From JAZBPO01 sp963691775 (lineage in GTDB: Bacteria > Pseudomonadota > Gammaproteobacteria > Pseudomonadales > Azotimanducaceae), in the NCBI GenBank assembly GCA_963691775.1, contig OY829369.1, positions 3,596,001-3,660,000 on the forward strand: a DNA stretch of 64,000 bases. Reading direction: 5' to 3'. This document shows, in pieces, positions 1 through 7,373 of this stretch (positions are counted from its first letter, which is position 1; every line of letters starts with the position of its first letter). The translations under genes and the position numbers were made by a program. The notes beneath the pieces are model-generated. The model did no database searches and was not told the origin of the DNA. It worked only from the letters and a program-made list of their open reading frames with translations.

Positions 1-74
1 TCACTGCCGGTGTCGCCCTTGTCGGCATGGTGATCTATCTGCTGCTCGGCAGCGGCGAAAAGCAGTTCGATTGA
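1..74 (+). CDS. MFS transporter, C-terminal end (partial)
   Basis: The reading frame is open from the window edge and ends at TGA 72-74. The visible tail is a hydrophobic helix (GMVIYLLLGSG) followed by EKQFD. This resembles the last transmembrane helix and the GEKQ tail of anion:cation symporter-type MFS permeases (sialate, hexuronate and vesicular glutamate transporter relatives). The family call is inferred from this short tail only, so the substrate cannot be stated. The rest of the gene lies upstream of the window. Confidence 0.5.
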   Translation, partial: TAGVALVGMVIYLLLGSGEKQFD

Positions 75-318
75 GCGGCGGCGCGTCCCGGCAAACGGCA
101 GTCAGGAGGCGGAGTGCGGTGATGCATTGCCTGAAGCCCTGACTCCGGATGCGTGTGTTCCCGCCCTCTGACAGTGCGTAGGCACTCGCATCGCATCGCC
201 GGCGTGGCGCCGCTACAGGCGTTGCATGGCGATGAGCGCCAGGCTGTGCGCGCGGACATGGGCGGCCGTTTTGTAGGGTTCGCCGAAAGGGATAACGCAG
301 TGCGACTGAGCAGAGCCG

Positions 319-595
319 TCAGCGCTTGGCATGTCCTGGGCTATGCCGAATCTCTTCCTGAACGCCCAGTCGATTCCACGTTGCTTGCAGGTCCCGAACG
401 ATCCAGACGCACCACGCCGCAAGCCCGAAACTGACCCAGAGCGCGGGGAGGAGCGCGAATGCGGCCAGCTACAGGGCGATGAACAGCGGCCAGCGCCTGA
501 AAGCTGCCTTGACGCGTGCCGTCGGCGAGTCAACGCCGTGAGTACGCGAAGGCTGTTGGCCTTAGAAACCAGCCATTGGCGACGAGCGCGGCCAT
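319..595 (-). pseudogene. Degraded membrane-protein remnant
   Basis: The 808 bases between the transporter tail and the next gene hold no intact gene. On the minus strand, one frame ending at TGA 319-321 reads as a plausible membrane protein (WPLFIAL, then a stop, then LAAFALLPALWVSFG and WNRLGVQEE). It is interrupted by TAG at 469-471 and TAA at 562-564. A start-like segment (MAALVANGWF from 595) lies in a different frame. The hydrophobic run and the clean codons between stops suggest a small decayed integral membrane protein. The family was not recognised and this is a weak call. Confidence 0.3.
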
Positions 596-882
596 GAAGA
601 CAAGGCGCGGAGGTAGCAACGGCAGCAAAGTAGTCCGTGCGAGCGGGGGGGTGTCGACGTAGGCTCATGGGCGGCCGGGCGCTTTTCACGAAAGGACTAC
701 GACGGAGGACTCGCGCAAGCTGCGTAATGAGTCATGCGCCCCATCCTCTGGTGGGCCCGGCGATCCTATGCCCTCGCTTTGTCCGCGGGGCCTGGGAGCG
801 TGACGGAATTGGAGAGTGGGAAGGGAGCAGGGACATCACACCCCAGAGAAGTGCCTAGGTTAGTTGGCGAACGAGTCAGGCC

Positions 883-2616
883 ATGCAGACAGGATTGATC
901 GAAAGCTGGCGAACCAGGGTCTTGATGATCCTGATGCGCGTTCTATTGTTGTTCGGCGGAGCCGCTATCGTCGTTGGCGCCGTCCTCGCTGCTCGAGACC
1001 GGGTCTGGAACGTGGTTGCCGTCGACGCGGCTGCTTTATCGATGATCGTCGTGCTCTTTCTCCTGCCGGAACGATTCTTTCGGGCGAAGACCCTCTTTAC
1101 TATTGCAGTGGCGCTCGTGCTCGGCGTTTTCTTCACGGCCCAATTCGGGGTGTTCGCAAGTGGGCCCCTTATCCTTTTGGTCGTACCCATGCTGACTGCG
1201 GTGTTCTACGGCCTTCGGCCGGCAGTTGCGGCGGTCGCATTGATCGGCGCGGTGAACGCCGGCATTGGATTCCTCATCGTTCAGGGTTCGCTGACGTGGG
1301 CAGCGATGTCGATAGACGGGCCGCGCTGGGCGATTTTGTCCACGGTTTCGTTGGCGCTTGCCACGGTCATCAGCGTCGCGGTGGCGTTGCTGCTGGAGGC
1401 AGTCGAAGAGTCAAGCCGTGAAACCAGAAAGAAGGAGCAGGCTCGCGCGGAGCTGGCGGAACAGCTGCAGCATGCTCAGAAAATGGAGGCGGTCGGCGCG
1501 CTCGCCGGTGGAGTCGCGCACGACTTCAATAATCTGCTTACCGTCATCTCAGGTTTCACGACCTTTGCGAAGGAGGAGGTGAATGATCAGCCTGAAATCG
1601 CGGCGGATCTGGATGAGGTGCTGAATGCGGTTGGAAAAGCGCAGAGCCTGACAAGCCAGCTGCTGGCCTTCTCGAGGAAACAGCCGCTGAATCCTGAGCC
1701 CGTCGATCTGAATCACTTGGTGCGAGAGTCGCTTCCAATGATGAAGCAGCTGATCGGTGAGGCGCACCCGATCGAACTGAATCTGAGTGATGAGCCCTGC
1801 ATTACGAGCATAGACAGCAACAGCATGGTGCAGGTGCTGATGAACCTCCTTGATAACGCAAAGCGAGCGTCGCACACGCCTGGTCCTATTGTTGTCTCGA
1901 CCGAGGGGAGTGCGTCATTGCCGCATCAGATCTTCGACCCCGAGGTTTACGACGCGGCCCCCTTCCTTTGTCTGTCCGTGCGTGATCACGGGTGCGGGAT
2001 GGACGAAGACACGATGTCGAAGGCCTTTGATCCCTTTTTCACGCGAAGGCCTCAAAGCGATGGCACGGGACTGGGGCTTTCAACCTGCTGGGCGATCATC
2101 GACGCAGCGGATGGCTACATCCGGCTTGACAGTGAGCTGGGCGAAGGCACGACCGTCAGGTGCTTTCTGCCTCATAAGCCGGAAGGTTTCGCTTTGGAGA
2201 GCGGGCCGGGGTCGAGAGCAGGCAACGCCGCGCGCTTTGCCGAGAACAACAGATTTCTGGTCATGGTCGTTGAAGATGAAGTCGCCATTCTCAGAATGAT
2301 CGGGCGCTTGCTTCGCGGTGCGGGATACCGGGTATGCGAGGCGAGCAGTGGCGCTGAGGCTTTGTCTCTAATGGGCAGCGAGGATTTGAACGTAGACGTT
2401 CTGGTGACGGACGTCATGATGCCGGGCATGAATGGAAAGAAGCTTGCGGATGAAATGCTGAGCATCGATGGATCGATTCGAGTCCTCTACGTGTCAGGGT
2501 ACTCGGACAATCTGCTTACGCAGTATGGGGCGCTCCAGGCCGATGTGAATTTGATGCGGAAGCCGTTCAAGAACGAAGAATTGCTGGGCAAGGTACAAGC
2601 GCTGATTGGCCAGTGA
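883..2616 (+). CDS. Membrane hybrid sensor histidine kinase with C-terminal receiver
   Basis: The 577-residue protein starts at ATG 883. Residues 1-175 hold about five or six hydrophobic helices with no recognisable ligand domain. A short coiled linker follows, then a HisKA domain with the intact H-box GGVAHDFNNLLTV (phospho-acceptor His213). The HATPase_c domain has the N-box NLLDNAKRA, G1 DHGCGM and G2 GTGLGL. A receiver domain at about 460-577 has VVEDE, phospho-acceptor Asp510 in VTDVMMPG, and Lys in MRKPF. All catalytic signatures are present, so it should autophosphorylate and pass phosphate to its own receiver. There is no output domain and no adjacent response regulator; it presumably signals through a phosphotransfer protein encoded elsewhere. 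The signal is unknown. Confidence 0.9.
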   Translation: MQTGLIESWRTRVLMILMRVLLLFGGAAIVVGAVLAARDRVWNVVAVDAAALSMIVVLFLLPERFFRAKTLFTIAVALVLGVFFTAQFGVFASGPLILLVVPMLTAVFYGLRPAVAAVALIGAVNAGIGFLIVQGSLTWAAMSIDGPRWAILSTVSLALATVISVAVALLLEAVEESSRETRKKEQARAELAEQLQHAQKMEAVGALAGGVAHDFNNLLTVISGFTTFAKEEVNDQPEIAADLDEVLNAVGKAQSLTSQLLAFSRKQPLNPEPVDLNHLVRESLPMMKQLIGEAHPIELNLSDEPCITSIDSNSMVQVLMNLLDNAKRASHTPGPIVVSTEGSASLPHQIFDPEVYDAAPFLCLSVRDHGCGMDEDTMSKAFDPFFTRRPQSDGTGLGLSTCWAIIDAADGYIRLDSELGEGTTVRCFLPHKPEGFALESGPGSRAGNAARFAENNRFLVMVVEDEVAILRMIGRLLRGAGYRVCEASSGAEALSLMGSEDLNVDVLVTDVMMPGMNGKKLADEMLSIDGSIRVLYVSGYSDNLLTQYGALQADVNLMRKPFKNEELLGKVQALIGQ

Positions 2617-2983
2617 GCGACCGGCGAAGCGACAAAGGCGCGGAGCCCACCTTGTAGCGCAGGCGCCTCTGCCGCGTGAACGAGCGTCGGCGGCGCGCTT
2701 GGGGAGAAGTCACCCGTGCGATTACCGGTCGCCTGCGTCGCCTGCCTTGGGCGCGGGACAGGTTTGCCGGTTGCGGTCGCGGTCGCGGGCGCGGTCGCGG
2801 GCGCGGCTGCTGCGGCAAGCCGAGCGCTGGCTGCGACAGTCCTGCTGGTGAGCGCGTCGTGCAGCTCGCTAGCATTTTCATGCTACGTCCCGACCAGCCG
2901 CCCACGTGAGGCGGGTTCAGTGATTGTGCGGAATTCCGGTGTCCGGTGGAGATGCTTCCCCGGCGTCAGGGAAGGGGGAGAGC
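2617..2983. other. Gap without a supported gene
   Basis: About 370 bases separate the histidine kinase from the next membrane protein. They contain the hexamer repeat described separately. Frames that look open here are produced by the repeat and by GC bias. No promoter or terminator could be picked with confidence. Confidence 0.5.
2773..2808. repeat. Hexamer tandem repeat (GCGGTC/GCGGGC)
   Basis: Six consecutive hexamers alternate between gcggtc and gcgggc, the last being gcggct. They lie in the gap downstream of the hybrid kinase. Part of the array can be read as a 12-bp unit, gcggtcgcgggc, repeated about twice. Similar short-unit arrays occur in other gaps of this window. Confidence 0.8.
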
Positions 2984-3532
2984 ATGAAGGAGGATCGGCG
3001 CAGAACCCTATGGCTCGTTGCCGGCGCTGGCCTGCTACAGCTTTTGCTGCTGGGGCGCGAATACCTAACGGGCGGAGTGGTCAGTCACCATGTGTTGCAT
3101 GACCCCGCGCTCCCGGCTATCTCGAATTATTGGGGTCTGCTGGTGGTGCCCGCCTTGGCACTGCTCACGGCTCGGAGGAGCAACCGGGAGCTGAGGGCTT
3201 CGAACGGGAGCCCGCAGCCATTTCTGCCGTGGAAGGTCTGGCTGGACTTTGGGCTTATGCTCCTGGTCACGCTGCTGCAATCGTTCTTCTGGACTCAGGG
3301 AATGGAGCAGATCACGGCCTATCTTGCGCTCGCAGTGCTTGTCTCGGGCCTGCTCCTACCGATCTATCGGCCAGAATGTATCCTCGGCTATGTACTCGGT
3401 GCCGCTCCGGTTTTTGGAGCAGTGATCCCGCTGGCGGGGGTCTTGGTCATGGCAGCGCTCTCCTATCTGGTGCATCGCTGGCTCTGGCCGCTTATCTGGC
3501 GATTGCGCTTGAGTCGATCCGATCCGGCCTGA
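2984..3532 (+). CDS. Small integral membrane protein, unknown function
   Basis: The 182-residue product starts at ATG 2984, chosen because a purine-rich GGGGGAG lies just upstream; an earlier in-frame ATG at 2924 has no such site. About five hydrophobic segments are visible: near residues 9-25, 45-60, 85-100, 110-125 and 135-165. Short charged loops separate them, and the C-terminus is basic. No catalytic motif was recognised. The gene lies about 370 bases after the hybrid kinase and 70 bases before the DUF2805 gene on the same strand. Confidence 0.65.
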   Translation: MKEDRRRTLWLVAGAGLLQLLLLGREYLTGGVVSHHVLHDPALPAISNYWGLLVVPALALLTARRSNRELRASNGSPQPFLPWKVWLDFGLMLLVTLLQSFFWTQGMEQITAYLALAVLVSGLLLPIYRPECILGYVLGAAPVFGAVIPLAGVLVMAALSYLVHRWLWPLIWRLRLSRSDPA

Positions 3533-3605
3533 GGCTCGCGTGGACGTTCTTGACACTCCTACGATCCGATGCGGCCCCCTGAGCGAAGTGAAGAGGTCGA
3601 AGCAC

Positions 3606-3881
3606 ATGAGCCGACAATCGAGACTTGCAGCCCGATTGGGTGAGGGTGACCGCTCGCGCGTTATCGAAATGGCGTGGGAAGATCGAACGCCGTTCGAGGC
3701 GATCGAAGCCAGCTACGGGCTCGATGAATCGGCGGTGATCCGTCTCATGCGTCAAGCGCTGACGCCCCGCGGGTTTCGTTTGTGGCGGGCGCGCGTGAGC
3801 GGGCGCCCGACCAAGCACGGCAGGCTTCGTGGCCGCGCTGTGGGGCGGGCCTACGCCCCTTCTCAGTACAAACCACGCTAG
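3606..3881 (+). CDS. TIGR03643/DUF2805 family protein
   Basis: The 91-residue protein starts at ATG 3606 (MSRQSRLAARLG). It shows the family pattern DRSRVIEMAWEDRTPFEAI, then a helix-turn-helix-like YGLDESAVIRLMRQ, then FRLWRARVSGRPTKH. These are the hallmarks of the TIGR03643 (DUF2805) family, a small basic protein of unknown function with a sigma-like or HTH-like appearance. DNA or RNA binding is an inference from basic charge and the helix pattern. An upstream in-frame start at 3540 would add 22 residues that do not fit the family. Confidence 0.85.
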   Translation: MSRQSRLAARLGEGDRSRVIEMAWEDRTPFEAIEASYGLDESAVIRLMRQALTPRGFRLWRARVSGRPTKHGRLRGRAVGRAYAPSQYKPR

Positions 3882-4168
3882 CTGGCTGCATTTCGCCAGG
3901 TTGGCCGATGCCGCTGCCGTACACGGCGAAGTCACGGGGGCGCCTGGTTCGATCCATCCGTGTAGCTCAGCACCTTTCGATTCTGGCGCGGTATCTCCTG
4001 ATACCAATCGCACATACCCGAGCGGGCGCGGCGATCTGAAGGGTCGAGGCGGGTGTGGGTAAGTCAGGCCGCTGGCGTTGAGCCCTGGCGCATAAAGTGC
4101 GATTCGTCGCGCGATTGCCTATCGACTCTTCGGCGCCACGCGCTCGAGGATCGTCTTGCCGCCGAAGG

Positions 4169-5275
4169 CTAGGCCTCAGCCGGCCATGAGCGCCCAATGC
4201 GTGAGCAGATCGGGTCGGCCGTGGTCGCCGCGTACACTTCATGTACGGAGGTGGGCGTGGCGCAGACCTGCCCGTTCACCGTTTCAAAGCGCCAGCCGGA
4301 AACTGCCGCCGTACGCACCGCAAGACCGCGCTGTGTCTGCAGGGCCATGCGATTGACCGCGAGGATCAAATCGAGACGACGAAGGATGCTGATCGTTTGA
4401 ACCTGGTGTCGCCAAAATGGAATACGGTGTTCGGGTACGGTTTCCCAGAAGTGTGCATTGCTGAGCTCGGACTGGGCGATGAGCGCCTTCAGCGAAGCCG
4501 CCCCAGCATTCAGCGCGCGATTCGGCGTCGTGTTGAACTGATAGGCGATCGTCATACGATCGCGCCAGGATCGGGCTAAGCTCATGCCGTAGCGGGCCTC
4601 ACTTGGCGCGCTCACGCGCAGTGATCGCGCCGCACCATCGAGCGGCCGCAGGGCTGCGAGCATGGCGTCGCTGGATAAGAGCTCAGCGGCCCTCGGTAGC
4701 TCCGGTGCGGTGGCATCGATAAGCCAGGCGAGCGCCTGTTCGTACCAGATCGCGTAAGAGATGCGCGTTTCAATCGTGCTCGGCTGCGCAAGCCGAGCAC
4801 GAAGCCTCTCGAGCTGATCGAACATTTGCTGCATGTCTGTGGCGTCGGTGCTGAGGCGATACAAGGGGTAGTAGTTCGCCGCGAAAATGATCTTCCAAAT
4901 GAGGATGTCGGCCAGCTCTGCTTCGCTGGCCGGATGGAGCATGAGCGCCTCATAGCGCGCCCAGTATTGCGGATTCTCGGGCAAGCGCTCGGGGTGCTCG
5001 TGGATCAAACTCAGGCAGCGCGTCGTGCGTGGATAGAAGCAGGCGTCTCCGAAGGTTTGGTCGGCGACCGCTTCAGCTTGCTTTCCCCCCGCCATGAACG
5101 GCGACGTTTGCGCGAACGCGTTGGCCAGCGCCTGGCCTGCTTCGTCCTCGGGGGGCGCCTCATCGGCCCACCGCACGTACTCGGCATCGAGCGCAACGTC
5201 GAAGGCGAACAGCGCACCGAAGGCGGCGCTCGCGACGAGCGCAGCAAGGCCAATAAGCTGTACGAAGCGGGTCAT
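4169..5275 (-). CDS. Hypothetical membrane-anchored or exported protein
   Basis: The 368-residue protein starts at the ATG whose complement is 5273-5275 (MTRFVQLIGLAALVA). The ORF is open further upstream, but that extension lacks coding character. The first 25 residues form one hydrophobic helix, giving a signal anchor or uncleaved signal. The remainder is mostly alpha-helical with many Ala, Leu, Arg and Glu, and includes FGDACFYPRTTRCLSL, which could form a disulfide. No family was recognised. It stands alone on the minus strand and is divergent from the SDR gene. Confidence 0.6.
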   Translation of the reverse strand: MTRFVQLIGLAALVASAAFGALFAFDVALDAEYVRWADEAPPEDEAGQALANAFAQTSPFMAGGKQAEAVADQTFGDACFYPRTTRCLSLIHEHPERLPENPQYWARYEALMLHPASEAELADILIWKIIFAANYYPLYRLSTDATDMQQMFDQLERLRARLAQPSTIETRISYAIWYEQALAWLIDATAPELPRAAELLSSDAMLAALRPLDGAARSLRVSAPSEARYGMSLARSWRDRMTIAYQFNTTPNRALNAGAASLKALIAQSELSNAHFWETVPEHRIPFWRHQVQTISILRRLDLILAVNRMALQTQRGLAVRTAAVSGWRFETVNGQVCATPTSVHEVYAATTADPICSRIGRSWPAEA

Positions 5276-5536
5276 ATTGCATCCCTGCAAGTTGTGCTGG
5301 CTCCGAAACATCAACGGTAAGGCAGCGATGTAGGAGACGCAAAACGTGTTGGCTCGAAAGCTGCGAACCTGGTGCACCGCCGGCTGCCCTGTGCGTTGGG
5401 CGGCACGACATCCCGAGCGTAAACCCCAGCATCGTTGCACAGTGGACAGTTGCGGTAGCCTGTGTGGCGCGCTCTGAGTGCCGGGTCAGCCCGTCGCGCG
5501 CCCTGTGCCGATGAACTGTTCAGGAGACACGCTGTC

Positions 5537-6379
5537 ATGGCTTTGGCGGACTTTTCACTGGAAGGCAAGCGCGCCCTGGTCGTCGGGGGGCGTCGCAACA
5601 TGGGCAAGGGCTATGCGCTCGGCCTCGCTGAGGCCGGCGCGGATGTTGTGGTCACGGACGTGGTGACCGAGGACGGACGCCTCGCTGCGGTTGCGGACGA
5701 GATAACTGCCATGGGACGTCGCAGCGCCGCTCTGCAGGCGGACATTTCGAACGCCGCTGACGTGGAACGGCTCGTCGAGCAGTCGGTCAAGGTCCTCGGT
5801 GGCATCGACATCCTGCTCAACGTGGCAGTCATGTATCACCGCCATTCCCTCCTCGACTTGAGCGAAGCGGACTGGGACCGTCTGACAAACGTGAACCTGA
5901 AGGGCTACTGGTTGACCCATCAGGCGGTTGCGCCGCTGATGAAGGCCCAGCGCTCGGGGAGCATCATCAATCTCAGCTCCCGTGGAGGCCTGAAGGCGCA
6001 TGCGGACAGGGCGATGGGAAACTACGCCATCGTCAAAGCTGGGATTGCCATGATGACGCGTCAGTACGCGCGTTACCTCGGGCCCTATAACGTGCGCGTC
6101 AACGCGCTCGCGCCGTCCCTGGTTGAATGGGAGGAGCACCCGGCCGGGGATTTTCGTCGCGCTCATCCCGAGCCGCCCCGGGCGCCTGCACCGCCGCCGC
6201 CGCCGCCGCCAACGGAGCAGGAGAAGTTCGAAGCCTGGTCGACGGGGCCGGAGAGTCTTCCGCTTGGACGCGTGGCACGCTTCGACGAGCTTGCGAACGC
6301 GGCGGTGTTTCTCGCATCGGACGCTTCGAGCTATATCACCGGCACGGTCCTGTGCGTGGATGGTGGCTACATGGCCTGA
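5537..6379 (+). CDS. Short-chain dehydrogenase/reductase with proline-rich insert
   Basis: The 280-residue classical SDR starts at ATG 5537, with a CAGGAGAC site upstream. The Rossmann motif is GGRRNMGKG (residues 17-25), a variant of TGxxxGxG. The structural NNAG is replaced by NVAV (95-98). The catalytic set is Ser147/148, Tyr163 and Lys167 (NYAIVKAG). The C-terminal VDGGY is typical. Unusually, residues 211-226, in the substrate-binding loop region, are PEPPRAPAP followed by a run of seven prolines. That run is encoded by a ccg-rich stretch near 6190-6215. It probably oxidises or reduces an alcohol/ketone. It is followed after 33 bases by the VOC gene, so the two are probably co-transcribed. 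Confidence 0.88.
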   Translation: MALADFSLEGKRALVVGGRRNMGKGYALGLAEAGADVVVTDVVTEDGRLAAVADEITAMGRRSAALQADISNAADVERLVEQSVKVLGGIDILLNVAVMYHRHSLLDLSEADWDRLTNVNLKGYWLTHQAVAPLMKAQRSGSIINLSSRGGLKAHADRAMGNYAIVKAGIAMMTRQYARYLGPYNVRVNALAPSLVEWEEHPAGDFRRAHPEPPRAPAPPPPPPPTEQEKFEAWSTGPESLPLGRVARFDELANAAVFLASDASSYITGTVLCVDGGYMA

Positions 6380-6412
6380 GGCAGTTTTCGGGACGGGGTT
6401 ACGGGGGGAGCC

Positions 6413-7360
6413 ATGACACGACTTGGGACAGGCTGGACGCTCAATCACGTTGGCATGGTGGTCACGGATCGCAATGCGACGCTGAGCTACTTCCAGCAGC
6501 AAGGCGTAGGCGTCAGCGTCGGCCCGCAGCCACTTCTGCCGCACGAAGCGGGCACCGGCGCGCTTACCTACTACCAGACCCTCAAGGGCGATCCGGTTAC
6601 CCGGACCTACGCAACCGGCGGTGCGCACAACTTTCGGGATGGCGAATGCCAGATCGGCGATTGCCAGCTCGAGGTGTATCCCATGCGGCCAGGCCCGGGA
6701 ATGTTCATCAGCGAATACCTCGCTGCAAAGGGGCCCGGTATCAACCATGTCTGCTTCAACACGCCGACGATCGAGCAGGACACCGCGCGGCTGCTTGATA
6801 GAGCCTGCCCGCTGACCTTCAATGCGACGGTCAACGGGCGCACCGTCGAGAACTATCTCGACACGCGACTGTGCGGTGATCTGATGATCTCTCTGCGCCC
6901 GCCTGCCACCGCCTTCGAGGCGTTGTGGAAGCAGAACAACGAAGCGCATCCGCTCGTTCCGGCCTGGCGCTTCCTGGGGCTCGGGATCGGCGTCGACAGC
7001 GCTGAGGCAAGCGCTGACTACTTTGAATCGCTCGGGTTTGCGGCGCGCGCAGTGGCAAGGCAGACGCCGGACTTGGGCGTGTTGAGCTCGGCAGTTTCCG
7101 TTGGTCCACTGCGCCTTGAGTTCCACCAATCGCTGACGGCCGACAGCGTTGTTCAGGCGTCGCTTTCTCGTCGCGGCGAAGGTGTGAGCGAACTGGCGTT
7201 TGCGGTTGCAGACCTCGACGCGGAGACGGCACGCCTGGAGGCGCTGGGGACACCCTGTATTGCTCGGAGTCGCGCCGCTGACGTGCGCTACTTCGATACG
7301 CGCGCGCAGGGGAACATTCTGTTGCGCCTTGAAGCGGAGTGCGATGCCGCGGCCTCGTGA
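6413..7360 (+). CDS. Two-domain VOC (glyoxalase/dioxygenase superfamily) protein
   Basis: The 315-residue protein starts at ATG 6413 after GGGGGAG. The N-terminal half (about 8-160) has the VOC entry strand LNHVGMVVTDRNATLSYF and a second metal-side strand GPGINHVCFNT. The C-terminal half (about 170-308) repeats the fold (LGLGIGVDSAEASADYFESLGF, then GVSELAFAVADL) and ends with NILLRLEAE. This layout fits a glyoxalase/bleomycin-resistance/extradiol-type enzyme, and several His and Glu residues are available for metal binding. Placement after an SDR and near CoA-transferase and acyl-CoA carboxylase genes suggests a catabolic role, for example as an epimerase or ring/side-chain enzyme. The substrate is unknown. 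Confidence 0.82.
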   Translation: MTRLGTGWTLNHVGMVVTDRNATLSYFQQQGVGVSVGPQPLLPHEAGTGALTYYQTLKGDPVTRTYATGGAHNFRDGECQIGDCQLEVYPMRPGPGMFISEYLAAKGPGINHVCFNTPTIEQDTARLLDRACPLTFNATVNGRTVENYLDTRLCGDLMISLRPPATAFEALWKQNNEAHPLVPAWRFLGLGIGVDSAEASADYFESLGFAARAVARQTPDLGVLSSAVSVGPLRLEFHQSLTADSVVQASLSRRGEGVSELAFAVADLDAETARLEALGTPCIARSRAADVRYFDTRAQGNILLRLEAECDAAAS

Positions 7361-7373
7361 GGCAAGCCGTTCG

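Noticed and set aside
2606..3102. Open plus-strand frames over the hexamer repeat
   Set aside because: They come from the repeat and GC skew and overlap the supported membrane-protein gene in another frame.
3961..4060. tRNA-like tgtagctcag stretch
   Set aside because: No acceptor, anticodon or T-arm pairing can be completed around it.
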